Program-made: the position numbers and the translations under genes
Shown: in pieces, positions 16,182 through 24,235 of the stretch
How positions within the stretch are numbered: position 1 is the first letter of the stretch
How the letters are laid out: every line of letters begins with the position of its first letter
Assembly: GCA_009780755.1 (NCBI GenBank)
Contig: WQZL01000009.1
Span: 1 to 24,235 of the forward strand
Source: Promicromonosporaceae bacterium
GTDB taxonomy: Bacteria > Actinomycetota > Actinomycetes > Actinomycetales > Cellulomonadaceae
Direction: 5' to 3'
Length of the DNA stretch: 24,235 nt
The notes under the pieces: generated by a model
Told to the model about the DNA's origin: nothing
The model's database searches: none
The model's input: only the letters and a program-made list of their open reading frames with translations

Positions 16182-17432
16182 CTATAGACCGCCTCTTAGG
16201 GCGGTTATGGGTTCGACCGAGGCGGCTTTGAGCGCGGGGTAGACACCCGCGACCAGACCGATCACGCCACCTCCCAGGGCAGAAGCGAGTACAACCACCG
16301 TATCTAGGATGGGCGTCCACGCCTGCGCAGCCGACGCCACCACCACCACGGCGACGCCTAGGGCGGCCCCGATCAGACCACCCAACAGGCCAACGGCCAC
16401 CGATTCGAGCATGAATTGTGCCCCAATATCCCGGCGGCGGGCACCGAGCGCCCGACGCAGGCCGATCTCACCTACCCGTTCCATCACCGACAGCAGGGTG
16501 ACGTTTGCGATGCCCAGCCCGCCGACTAGCAATGCCACTGCGCCGAGGGCCAGGAAGATGACATTAATATCGGCTTGAATGTTGTCGCGCATGGTCGAGC
16601 CAAGCACAGGTACCTGAACCCGCACATTATCGGGCGCGTTTGGCAGCAGCGCGATGGGTACCTGCTCGGCGATTACCGGCCCGGCCCCCACCGCAATCCG
16701 CATATGTACCTGCTCGGGGGCTTGCAGGCCAAAATTGGCCCGCGCGGTGCCCATCGGCACAATCACGCCGTCGATCAGATCGGTACGTCGCTGCATACCA
16801 TCGATGATGCCGATTACCGTATAAGAGCGATCACCGATGAAGATGGAGGGCTGCCGCTCCACCCGGGAGACGCCCAGCCGCTCGGCGGCCCGCGCGCCAA
16901 GGACTACCACGCGGTCGGCGCGGGCGTCGTGTCCGGCATCGAAGAAGCGCCCGGCGGTGGTGTAGCCGCGCACCGCATCGAGCAGGCCCGCGCTCGCGGC
17001 GAAAAGCGGCGGCGAGGCCGGCATCGGCTGCGAAGGGTCGTTAACCGGCAGGGCGGTGATTACCTCGCCTTGCAGACTCACGGAGGCGAACAGGCCAGCG
17101 GCCTCCACCCCGGCGATACGCCCGGCACGAATATCCGAATCCCAAGGAATCGCGGCGACGGGTTGAGCTGGCCCCCAACCCGAGCGAGTGGTGCCCGGCT
17201 CGGCCATCGCCTGCGTGACGGCTACCGCGTCAAACTGTCGGGCGATCTGCCCCGAGGCGGTCTGCGCCAAACCCACGGTTACCACCACCGAGGCGATGCC
17301 CAGCACCGTGCCCAGGATGGTCAAAAAGAGCCGTCCAGGTCGGGCGTCAATCCCGGCCGCCGCCTCGCGGAACAGATCGCGGGCGCGAAACTGGTCGCCA
17401 CGCGATCCCAGACGCACATTTATCTTCGCCAT
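16182..17432 (-). CDS. MacB/FtsX-type ABC permease
   Basis: This is the membrane subunit of a type VII (MacB-like) ABC system, 416 residues. A first helix lies at about 34-55, followed by a large extracytoplasmic domain (about 56-288) of the MacB periplasmic-core type, then three helices at about 290-316, 342-367 and 377-400. The FtsX-family cytoplasmic motif ERVGEIGLRRALGARRRDI (318-336) and the C-terminal YPALKAASVEPITALR (398-413) are clear. Such permeases do not pass substrate through a channel but transmit ATP-driven movement to an outside partner, here likely the adaptor at 18166-19803. The ATG overlaps the ATPase stop by one base (TGATG). The cargo is unknown; peptides, lipids or antibiotics are known in the family. 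Confidence 0.9.
   Translation of the reverse strand: MAKINVRLGSRGDQFRARDLFREAAAGIDARPGRLFLTILGTVLGIASVVVTVGLAQTASGQIARQFDAVAVTQAMAEPGTTRSGWGPAQPVAAIPWDSDIRAGRIAGVEAAGLFASVSLQGEVITALPVNDPSQPMPASPPLFAASAGLLDAVRGYTTAGRFFDAGHDARADRVVVLGARAAERLGVSRVERQPSIFIGDRSYTVIGIIDGMQRRTDLIDGVIVPMGTARANFGLQAPEQVHMRIAVGAGPVIAEQVPIALLPNAPDNVRVQVPVLGSTMRDNIQADINVIFLALGAVALLVGGLGIANVTLLSVMERVGEIGLRRALGARRRDIGAQFMLESVAVGLLGGLIGAALGVAVVVVASAAQAWTPILDTVVVLASALGGGVIGLVAGVYPALKAASVEPITALRGGL
16188..16205 (-). terminator. Short hairpin overlapping the end of the permease gene
   Basis: ACCGCC and GGCGGT pair over 6 bp with a 6-nt loop, covering the final codons of the permease. There is no T tract. It is a weak candidate for the end of the four-gene operon, before the regulator gene with its own leader. 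Confidence 0.3.
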
Positions 17433-18169
17433 CAGTCAATCTCGCTTAAGTTTCCGTCGGTAATCCGCACCCGCCGCTCGGCCCGACCGGAGACGGAGAG
17501 ATCGTGTGTGATAACGATGAGGGTTAAGCCATCTCGGTGCAGCTCGTCGAACAGGTCCATCACCCCATCCGACGTGGTGGTGTCGAGATTTCCGGTTGGC
17601 TCATCGGCCAGCAGCACCTGCGGGGCCGTCACCACAGCTCGGGCGATGGCCACCCGCTGACGCTCACCGCCGGATAGTAACGTCGGCAAAAAGTGCAGGC
17701 GATGGCTCAGGTGTACCCGGTCGAGAGCAGCTAAGGCGCGCTGACGACGTTCCTTGCGCGGCACGCCAGAATAGGTGGTGGCGAGCAGCACATTCTCCAG
17801 CACCGAGCGATGGGGCAATAGGTGGAACTGTTGAAAAACGAAGCCAATGCGTCCACCGCGCAACGCCGAACGCTGCGCCTCCGATGCCTGGCCCGTGGGC
17901 ACGCCATCAAGCAGGTACTCGCCTGATGTGGGGCGATCCAGCAGCCCGAGCAGGTTCAGCAACGTGGACTTACCCGAGCCAGATGGGCCGACGATGGAGA
18001 GGTAGTCCCCATCAGCGACCACCAGATTGGAGGGCCTAAGCGCGTGCACCGGCGGGTCGCCGGGGAATACCCGCGCCACCTGGCGCAGCTCCACCACGGC
18101 CGGACGAATGGCCGGTTCGGGGACGAACTCGGCCGGTGCCTCCGGCGGGAACAGGTCTAAGACGGTCAC
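17432..18169 (-). CDS. MacB/LolD-type ABC ATPase
   Basis: This is the ATP-binding subunit for the permease that follows, 245 residues. Walker A is GPSGSGKS (61-68), the Q-loop lies in FVFQQFHLLPHRSVLENV, the signature is LSGGE (165-169), Walker B is VLLADEPTGNLD (185-196) and the switch histidine is H222. The ADEPTGNLD and FQQFHLLP wording is typical of the MacB/LolD/FtsE group. An N-terminal extension of about 25 acidic, Pro-rich residues precedes the domain. The start is GTG, overlapping the adaptor stop as GTGA, so translation is coupled. Confidence 0.92.
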   Translation of the reverse strand: MTVLDLFPPEAPAEFVPEPAIRPAVVELRQVARVFPGDPPVHALRPSNLVVADGDYLSIVGPSGSGKSTLLNLLGLLDRPTSGEYLLDGVPTGQASEAQRSALRGGRIGFVFQQFHLLPHRSVLENVLLATTYSGVPRKERRQRALAALDRVHLSHRLHFLPTLLSGGERQRVAIARAVVTAPQVLLADEPTGNLDTTTSDGVMDLFDELHRDGLTLIVITHDLSVSGRAERRVRITDGNLSEID

Positions 18170-19803
18170 TCCGAGTCGCCTTGCCCGCCGCCCATGCCCT
18201 GCCCGATTACCACCAGGTCGCCCACGCGTAGATCGCGGCCGACGCCCTCAATCTCAACATGCCCGCCGGCCGCCAGGCCGGTAGTCACCTCAACGAGCGA
18301 GGTGGTGCCGTCGGTCTCCTGTATCTCGATCCGGGCCTCGCCGCCGGGGCCGGCCGTCAGCGCGGCCAGGGGAACGGTAAGCACCGCGCCGCCGGTGGCG
18401 GAGACGGGAATGGTGATGCGGACGTTGCGCCCACGCAGAGCCACGACCTCCTCGGCGGTCAGATCTTCGAGCGCGAACGTAATGGTGGAGCGCCCGGTGG
18501 CAGCGTCGGCGGGGCCGATCTCCGCGATGGTCACATCCACGGTTAGCTCACCGGCATCAACGATGCCCGCATCGCCCACCTCTAGCAGTGCCCGGTCTGC
18601 GGCGGCGGCCGAGGCCGTCACCTTCAGTTCGGCGCCGGAGACGGACATGATCGCGGCACCGCCGACGGTCTCGCCGCGACGCACCGCCACATGATCCACG
18701 CGGCGAGGCAGGGTGTCTAAGAACACAACCTCGCTGGCCGGGAGGAATGGCAAAGCCGCCTCATTGGCCGCCTGTAGCGCCTCCTGCGCGTTAGTCAGTC
18801 CCTGACGGGCGGCATTGAGCGCATCCCGAGCCGCCGAGGTATCGACCGGCGCGTTCAGGGCTGCTCGCGCCGCCTGGGCCACCGTGATGGCGTCCGCTGC
18901 GTTATCGACCGCCGCCTGGAAGGTGGCAAAGTCGGCCGTTGCGCAGTTTTCGATCTCCTCGGCCTCGCAGGCCACCTCGTGATCGGCTTGGGCGGCCACC
19001 GCCACCCCGTGATCGCGGACCGCCGCGTTGACCGCGGCATCGGCGGCGGTGATTTCTACCTGACTAGGGCCACCTCCGGCATTGTTCAGCTCGGTTTGGG
19101 CGCGAGTGACATTTTCCTCGGCCATCCGCACGGCAGCGCGTGCGGCCTCTTGCTCGGCGGCGACCCCATCGGGCACCGGCGGCGTCGGGAAGCCGACCTG
19201 CCGGTACAGCTCCGTGATGCCCGTCGCAAGGGCTGCATCGAAGACGTCAGAGGTGGTAGAGCCGGTACTGATTCCCAGATAAGCCAGCGCCTCGCGGAGC
19301 TGTACCACGTCGGGGCCGGAATCGCCGACCCGCAGGGTGCGGAAGGTGGGCAGGCCGCCGGGCAGTAAAATCACTGGCCGCCCGCCGATCTCTAGGGCCA
19401 CGGAACCGGCTACCAGCTCGGCGCCAACCTCCGGGATGTGACCGGTGACGATGGCCCGCATCCCCATCTCGGCGGTATCGACGGTCACATCGGAGGCGCC
19501 GTCGAACAGCACGTCGCCGCGAATGGTCACGTCATTGCTCAGTTCCCGGTTTTCGATAGGCACGGTAATTAGCCCGGCGGCGGGCGGTGCGGTACGGGCG
19601 GCGGCATCGGCGGGGTTCACCACGAAGTGGCTCAGACCAAACCCGGCCGCGAGGCTGAGTACCGCCACGGCTGCCAGTATCGGCAGGGTGCGCTTTTTGG
19701 AACCGACGCCCGCATCCGCTGCTGCGGACGGCGGAACCTCTGACGCAGGCTCTTCTTCGGGATTGATCTCTTGGTCAGTTGGAGCTTCAAGCAGGTCAGT
19801 CAT
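18166..19803 (-). CDS. HlyD/MacA-like membrane adaptor with peptidoglycan-binding domain
   Basis: This 545-residue protein has a cytoplasmic acidic tail (1-35), one membrane helix (39-60) and a long extracytoplasmic part. Residues about 78-150 resemble the first half of an HlyD beta-barrel/lipoyl module. A PG_binding_1-like domain lies at about 155-205 (LRVGDSGPDVVQLREALAYLG). Ala-rich coiled-coil segments (about 213-275 and 296-350) form the adaptor hairpin, and residues 355-540 return to the beta domains. The only cysteines, C279 and C287, flank the turn between the coiled-coil arms. The ATG overlaps the end of the lipoprotein gene by eight bases. By analogy with MacA it would link the MacB-like permease to the cell wall or carry substrate; that role in a Gram-positive cell is inference. 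Confidence 0.85.
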   Translation of the reverse strand: MTDLLEAPTDQEINPEEEPASEVPPSAAADAGVGSKKRTLPILAAVAVLSLAAGFGLSHFVVNPADAAARTAPPAAGLITVPIENRELSNDVTIRGDVLFDGASDVTVDTAEMGMRAIVTGHIPEVGAELVAGSVALEIGGRPVILLPGGLPTFRTLRVGDSGPDVVQLREALAYLGISTGSTTSDVFDAALATGITELYRQVGFPTPPVPDGVAAEQEAARAAVRMAEENVTRAQTELNNAGGGPSQVEITAADAAVNAAVRDHGVAVAAQADHEVACEAEEIENCATADFATFQAAVDNAADAITVAQAARAALNAPVDTSAARDALNAARQGLTNAQEALQAANEAALPFLPASEVVFLDTLPRRVDHVAVRRGETVGGAAIMSVSGAELKVTASAAAADRALLEVGDAGIVDAGELTVDVTIAEIGPADAATGRSTITFALEDLTAEEVVALRGRNVRITIPVSATGGAVLTVPLAALTAGPGGEARIEIQETDGTTSLVEVTTGLAAGGHVEIEGVGRDLRVGDLVVIGQGMGGGQGDSE

Positions 19804-20878
19804 TACGCAGGGCCTCCATGTAGCTGGCCCAAGCCTCTAGCTCGGAGCGGTGACGGTCAACAAACTGCTGCTGCAAGTCGTGGTCTACCTCTTGGCGAAT
19901 GCGGTCAATGCCTGCCGAGGCGCGGCAGTCGAAGTCGGCGACGGCCATCGCGATCTCACGGGCGGTGAACGCCGTCACCTCGGCCGGATCGGGGGTGGGG
20001 AACTCGGGACCCTCCGGGAACGCATCCCAGTCCCAGTTCTGCCACAGATCTTCGTTATTCCAGCCGTGCATGTCGCCCCACTCCTCTTGTAAAAGCATTA
20101 GCGGGTCGTCGGCGCTGCTAAGGCCGGGGTGGCCTTCATCGGCCATGCAGGAGGACCAGGAGACGTTGGCCGCGCTGATACGAGGGTCGGCCTGCACCTG
20201 TTCCCAGAGCGTTTGTATTTCCTGTTCGAGAGCCTCAAACTGCGCGGGGGTCTCATGGCGCCATACCTGCTCCTGGGCGCGACCATGACAGCCGCCGTGC
20301 AGGTACATATCCCAATCCTCGCCAGAATCCCAGTCGAAGGGCGGACCCCATAACGCCTCGGACCACGCCTCTCGCTCGCCCTCCGACATCGCCTCGACCT
20401 GCTCGGCGTTCGGATCGAACCATTCGTTGCCGTCAACCTCGGGCATCACGCCATCCATGTCGCCCTCGTCCATGCGCCAGGGGTCGGTGCTGATGCCGTA
20501 GCCGAAGATCTCGGCGAACTCGCGACTACCCCACTGGGGAAGGTCGCTATCGTCATCATCGCCCCAGATGATGATGGAGCCGCCACCGCTTATGTTCGGA
20601 ATGTAGTTGAAGCCGTACTCGGCCATGCAGACGGCGATGGCCTCTTCTACCTGCCGATGTTGGGCATCCATTTCGGCCTGCGCGTCATCCTGGGAGCGTT
20701 CGTCGCCCACCGACCAGCCGTAAATACGCATCGAGAACTCGTCGAGGGGACCGGGCACCCAATCTCGGCCAGTGGCGGCAGCCTCGGCGTCGGAGCCACA
20801 GGCGCTCAACAGCAGTGCGCCGCAGGCGAGGAGGGCGGGAAGTAACGTCTTACGGGAGGTGCGGTTTATGCGAGCCAT
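19796..20878 (-). CDS. Acidic lipoprotein with duplicated Cys-Met motif, function unknown
   Basis: I do not recognise a named family with confidence. The 360-residue protein has a basic N-terminus, a hydrophobic segment and a lipobox LSAC with C27, so it should be lipid-anchored outside the membrane. The mature part is very acidic and rich in Trp. Four more cysteines form two similar pairs: C84 in AVCMAEYGF with C197 in GGCHGRA, and C244 in SSCMADEGH with C318 in FDCRASA. This suggests an internal duplication with two disulfides. The C-terminus is helical and charged. It is the first gene of the operon with the adaptor, ATPase and permease, so it may be a substrate receptor or accessory for that system. 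AAAAGGG precedes the ATG by about nine bases. Confidence 0.8.
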   Translation of the reverse strand: MARINRTSRKTLLPALLACGALLLSACGSDAEAAATGRDWVPGPLDEFSMRIYGWSVGDERSQDDAQAEMDAQHRQVEEAIAVCMAEYGFNYIPNISGGGSIIIWGDDDDSDLPQWGSREFAEIFGYGISTDPWRMDEGDMDGVMPEVDGNEWFDPNAEQVEAMSEGEREAWSEALWGPPFDWDSGEDWDMYLHGGCHGRAQEQVWRHETPAQFEALEQEIQTLWEQVQADPRISAANVSWSSCMADEGHPGLSSADDPLMLLQEEWGDMHGWNNEDLWQNWDWDAFPEGPEFPTPDPAEVTAFTAREIAMAVADFDCRASAGIDRIRQEVDHDLQQQFVDRHRSELEAWASYMEALRND

Positions 20879-20905
20879 TAGAGGGTTCCCTTTTCTATGT
20901 GCGGC

Positions 20906-20921
20906 GATCGGCAGGCCGATC
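20906..20921. promoter_or_regulatory. Inverted repeat, candidate operator in the lipoprotein leader
   Basis: GATCGGC-AG-GCCGATC is a perfect 7-bp inverted repeat with a 2-bp centre, 28 bp upstream of the lipoprotein ATG. It has the form of a dimeric repressor site; as RNA, the loop would be too tight for a full stem. Confidence 0.4.
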
Positions 20922-20951
20922 CGTTAAGTTGTTGTGAGGCAAACGTGCGGT

Positions 20952-20977
20952 TTGATACATCCCTACACCTTGATACA
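20952..20977. repeat. Direct repeat TTGATACA, two copies
   Basis: Identical octamers at 20952-20959 and 20970-20977 are spaced 18 bp start to start (TGTATCAA-N10-TGTATCAA on the - strand). Tandem half-sites of this kind are typical of activators such as response regulators. Confidence 0.45.
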
Positions 20978-21094
20978 ACGCGGGAGAGAACCAAAATGTC
21001 ACGTGCTGGCGTAAATTGCTCGCCAGGTTGGCGCACCCGCGACCCGGTCGAGCCTCAACCGGCCTAATGGCACGTCGCTGGACGCGGGTGGGTT

Positions 21095-21100
21095 TAACGT
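21095..21100 (+). promoter_or_regulatory. Possible -10 element for a leaderless zinc-ribbon gene
   Basis: TAACGT lies seven bases before ATG 21108, and no Shine-Dalgarno site is seen. The spacing fits a TANNNT-N7-ATG leaderless start. No convincing -35 is present. Confidence 0.4.
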
Positions 21101-21107
21101 TATCTAC

Positions 21108-21779
<672 letters not shown>

Positions 21780-21788
21780 GGTCGCCAC

Positions 21789-21794
21789 TATCCT
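21789..21794 (+). promoter_or_regulatory. -10 element for a leaderless folC
   Basis: TATCCT is followed by exactly six bases and then the GTG start at 21801, matching the TANNNT-N6-RTG pattern of leaderless actinobacterial genes. No Shine-Dalgarno lies at a usable distance. The upstream TTGAGG (21763-21768) is spaced too far (20 bp) to be a good -35. Confidence 0.5.
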
Positions 21795-21800
21795 TACCCG

Positions 21801-23216
21801 GTGATTAAGCGCAGCAGCACACCGAGTAAGAAAGACGAACGTAAAGCCGCCGCCGCAGCCGCTATGGATGCGGCGGCGGCGGCGTCGCTGGCCGAGATAG
21901 AACGCGAGATAGTCTCGCGCAACCCCGAACATGCCTTCGTGCCCACGCTTGATCGCGTGCGCCGAGTGTGCGAGCTGTTGGGCGACCCACAGCACGCCTA
22001 CCGGGTTGTGCATCTGACCGGCACAAACGGCAAGACATCGACTGCCCGAATGGTCGAGGCGCTGGTACGCGAACATGGCCTGCGTACCGGCCTGTTCACC
22101 TCGCCGCACCTGACCTCCATCACCGAACGCATCCAGGTGGACGGCGCACCCATCAGCGCCGCAAGGTTCGTGGAAGTGTGGGAGGACGTTGCCCCTTACA
22201 TTGGCGTGGCCGATCGGGAGAGCGTGGCGGCGGGTGGGCCGCGTCTGTCCTTTTTTGAGGTGCTGACCGTCATGGCCTTCGCCGCCTTCGCCGACGCTCC
22301 CGTGGATGTGGCCGTGATTGAGGTGGGCATGGGCGGCGAGTGGGACTCAACCAATGTGGCCGATGGCGATGTGGCCGTGATAACCCCGGTAGATCTGGAT
22401 CATCAGGAGTGGCTGGGCGATACGGTCGAAGCTATCGCTAAGACCAAGGCGGGCATCATCAAGCCTGGTGCCACAGCCGTGGTGTCTAGGCAGGCCGAGG
22501 CAGCCGAGGCAGCCATTGAGGCCCGCGCCGCCGAGGTGGGCGCGCGCCTGGTGCGCGAAGGCCGGGAACTCGAACTTGAGGGGCGGCACCTGGCTGTCGG
22601 CGGGCAGGTGGTTGATTTGCTTACCACGACCGGTCTGTACACCGGAATTTTCCTGCCCTTGCACGGGGAGCATATGGGCCACAACGCGCTGGTGGCTCTC
22701 GCGGCGGTGGAGGCGCTGCTCAGTGACGGTGGGGTGCTGGATGGAGGCGTGATTGAAGCGGGGTTTGCGGGTGTTACCTCGCCGGGGCGCCTCGAGCTGG
22801 TGCGCTCCTCGCCGACCGTGATCGTGGACGTGGCCCACAACCCGCACGGGGTGGCGGCGCTGGCCACGACGTTGCAGGAGTCTTTCGCCTTCGAGCGGCT
22901 GATCGGGGTGGTGGGGGTGCTGGGAGATAAGGACGCCGAGGGCATCTTGGCCGCGTTGGAGCCGGTGCTGGCCGAGGTGGTACTCACCAAGAACTCCTCA
23001 CCACGCTGCGCCGACCCGGCTGACTTGCGGGAGGTGGCAGTCAGCATCTTCGATGAGGATCGCGTACATATCGTCGAGCACCTAGACGACGCGTTGCAAA
23101 CAGCCGCCGACTTAGCCGAGCGTGATGACGTAATCGGGGTGGGCGTCGGCGCGGGCGTCCTGGTGACCGGCTCGGTAATCACCGTCGCCGATGCCCGAAT
23201 CCTCCTTAGTCGCTAG
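21801..23216 (+). CDS. folC: Folylpolyglutamate synthase / dihydrofolate synthase
   Basis: This is a cytoplasmic ATP-dependent ligase of 471 residues that adds L-glutamate to dihydropteroate and/or to folates. The Mur-ligase-type P-loop GTNGKTS lies at 74-80, followed by FTSPHLTSITERIQVDG (99-115), a FolC hallmark. EVGMGGEWDSTN, LDHQEWLG and KAGIIK form the rest of the ATPase centre, and the C-terminal domain holds VDVAHNPHG and LGDKD. The N-terminus has an extra basic then Ala-rich stretch (1-30) not expected for the core fold, which could mean that translation starts later, but no better start with a ribosome site is evident. It starts with GTG and appears leaderless. It ends before a bidirectional hairpin facing the ABC-2 permease gene. 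Confidence 0.95.
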   Translation: MIKRSSTPSKKDERKAAAAAAMDAAAAASLAEIEREIVSRNPEHAFVPTLDRVRRVCELLGDPQHAYRVVHLTGTNGKTSTARMVEALVREHGLRTGLFTSPHLTSITERIQVDGAPISAARFVEVWEDVAPYIGVADRESVAAGGPRLSFFEVLTVMAFAAFADAPVDVAVIEVGMGGEWDSTNVADGDVAVITPVDLDHQEWLGDTVEAIAKTKAGIIKPGATAVVSRQAEAAEAAIEARAAEVGARLVREGRELELEGRHLAVGGQVVDLLTTTGLYTGIFLPLHGEHMGHNALVALAAVEALLSDGGVLDGGVIEAGFAGVTSPGRLELVRSSPTVIVDVAHNPHGVAALATTLQESFAFERLIGVVGVLGDKDAEGILAALEPVLAEVVLTKNSSPRCADPADLREVAVSIFDEDRVHIVEHLDDALQTAADLAERDDVIGVGVGAGVLVTGSVITVADARILLSR

Positions 23217-23232
23217 CACCCGCGAGCAAAGC

Positions 23233-23269
23233 GAAGGCCGCGGTTCTTGAACTTAGAACCGCGGCCTTC
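23233..23269. terminator. Bidirectional terminator hairpin between folC and the ABC-2 permease
   Basis: Arms 23233-23247 and 23255-23269 are a perfect 15-bp inverted repeat with a 7-nt loop, filling most of the 62-bp gap between convergent genes. The T content on both flanks is modest, but the position and strength fit a shared terminator. Confidence 0.8.
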
Positions 23270-23278
23270 AAGATTGAA

Positions 23279-24235
23279 TCAGCCAGCCGTGAAGGCTTCT
23301 TTGAGCTTGATCCGGGCGCCGGTGCGAAGTACGGCGTTGGAGTAGATGCGGGCGCCGATCCAGATCAGCACCGGGATCGCGGCCAGTGAGATGCCGAGCG
23401 CGAGCAGCTGCTCCCACAGCTCCACCACATCGAGCGCGTCGCGCAGCGGCATCAGGAACGGCGCGATGCCAGGGACGTACGAGAGGTTCGTGGCTAGCGC
23501 GTTGGTCGGGTCTACCGGCAGCACGTTCACGCCGAGGATGTACGGCAGGATCATGAACATGGTGACCGGCATGATTACCGAACCCACCTCTTCTTGCCGG
23601 GAGACCAGGGCGGCGAGCGCGGCCAGGATCAGGGCGAAGGTGGCGAAGCCGACCATGAACCAGATCAGCGCCCAGACCACGGTGGAACCCAGTCTCAGCC
23701 CGGTGTCATCGAGCATCCCGGTAACCGACGCCGCCGCGGCGGCCGCAGCCACCGTCAGGGCTACCTGGACAAGCCCGACGACACCGATGCCCAGGGTCTT
23801 CCCGGCCAGCAGCTGCGTTGGCTTCACCGTGGAGAGCAGCAGCTCGACCACCCGCGAGGTCTTCTCCTCGACCACGCCGACGGCCACCATCTGGCCGCAG
23901 ATCATGATCGCCATGAACATCAAGATGCCCACCAGCACGCCCGCGACGATCTGCGTGACATCGCGCTCCGGCGGCGGGTTCAACGCGGTCACCTCGGCGT
24001 GCGCCTCGGCCACCGCCGAGGTCACGGTTCCAGGGTCGCCGCCTAGGTTAATGATCTGCGCGGCCAGGGCCTGCTGCCCGGCAATGCCATTGAACAGCAT
24101 CTGTAGCGTCGGATCGAGGTGTTCATCGACGATGATGGTCAACCCGCCGCTATCGGCCGGGAGTACCAGCGCGTCCAGTTTGCCCTCTTCAATCAGGGCT
24201 TCACCGGCGGCGCGATCCGCCACGGTGGTCACGTC
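23279..24235 (-). CDS. NatB-like ABC-2 type permease (5' end outside window)
   Basis: The frame stays open to the right edge (the last codon read is GAC before a GTG), so this is the C-terminal 318 residues of a longer protein. An extracytoplasmic region resembling the NatB/YhaP domain (residues about 1-92, with EEGKLDALVLP) is followed by a membrane helix (94-119). Next is the signature cytoplasmic segment EEKTSRVVELLLSTVKPTQL (122-141), then helices at about 146-171, 183-209, 217-238 and 274-296. This family forms the membrane part of ABC exporters of sodium, lipids, peptides or antibiotics. The matching ATPase gene would be expected upstream, beyond the window. Its end faces folC across a shared hairpin. 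Confidence 0.88.
   Translation of the reverse strand, partial: DVTTVADRAAGEALIEEGKLDALVLPADSGGLTIIVDEHLDPTLQMLFNGIAGQQALAAQIINLGGDPGTVTSAVAEAHAEVTALNPPPERDVTQIVAGVLVGILMFMAIMICGQMVAVGVVEEKTSRVVELLLSTVKPTQLLAGKTLGIGVVGLVQVALTVAAAAAAASVTGMLDDTGLRLGSTVVWALIWFMVGFATFALILAALAALVSRQEEVGSVIMPVTMFMILPYILGVNVLPVDPTNALATNLSYVPGIAPFLMPLRDALDVVELWEQLLALGISLAAIPVLIWIGARIYSNAVLRTGARIKLKEAFTAG

Larger units (their letters stand above)
20879..21107. promoter_or_regulatory. Divergent control region between the lipoprotein operon and the zinc-ribbon gene
   Basis: This 229-bp non-coding stretch must hold the promoters for both directions. It contains a tight inverted repeat (20906-20921), a direct repeat of TTGATACA (20952-20977), an inverted repeat CTGGCG/CGCCAG (21006-21026) and an 8-bp inverted repeat CACCCGCG/CGCGGGTG (21034-21041 and 21083-21090). 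No consensus -35/-10 pair is obvious for the - strand operon. Confidence 0.6.

Noticed and set aside
16575..17660. A 361-codon open frame on the + strand opposite the MacB-like permease.
   Set aside because: It is a high-GC shadow frame with no domain, an unnatural composition and no ribosome site; the opposite strand encodes clear families.

Overview
The window looks like a chromosomal segment of a high-GC Gram-positive bacterium (Actinomycetota). The reasons are high GC with GC-rich third codon positions, a fused permease-ATPase of the peptide-importer type, a cytoplasmic-membrane adaptor carrying a peptidoglycan-binding domain, and leaderless-looking starts at two genes. The genus cannot be read from the sequence; a host-associated Actinomycetaceae-like organism is only a guess. 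I see no rRNA, tRNA, CRISPR array, insertion sequence or phage gene.

Region 1 (1-11301, + strand) is a glycoside and uronate utilisation locus. It has the C-terminal end of a family 5 solute-binding protein, a DppB-type permease, a DppC-DppD fusion and an OppF-type ATPase, which together form one importer. These are followed by a UidA-type beta-glucuronidase (GH2), a LacZ-sized GH2 enzyme, a GH1 beta-glycosidase and mannonate dehydratase (UxuA). The simplest reading is that glycosides, including glucuronides, are imported and cut inside the cell, and that glucuronate is channelled through mannonate. Glucuronate isomerase and fructuronate reductase are not in the window.

Region 2 (11359-16017) is a heterodimeric type IV ABC exporter pair with one consensus and one degenerate ATP site (+ strand), followed tail-to-tail by a LacI-family regulator (- strand). 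The regulator has a good candidate operator in its own leader and is the probable regulator of region 1.

Region 3 (16182-20878, - strand) is a tightly overlapping four-gene operon: an acidic lipoprotein with a duplicated Cys motif, an HlyD-like adaptor with a peptidoglycan-binding domain, a MacB/LolD-type ATPase and a MacB/FtsX-type permease. It looks like a Gram-positive MacAB-like export or envelope system with an uncharacterised lipoprotein partner.

Region 4 (20879-24235) is a 229-bp divergent control region, a zinc-ribbon membrane protein with a 17-unit Ala-Pro hexanucleotide repeat, folC, a bidirectional terminator hairpin and, on the - strand, the 3' part of a NatB-like ABC-2 permease that runs off the window.

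The points most worth following up are the LacZ-like enzyme with a replaced C6-hydroxyl/sodium pocket, two matching intercistronic hairpin elements that bracket the importer genes, the duplicated-Cys lipoprotein with its adaptor, the slippage-prone Ala-Pro tract, and the predicted LacI operator.
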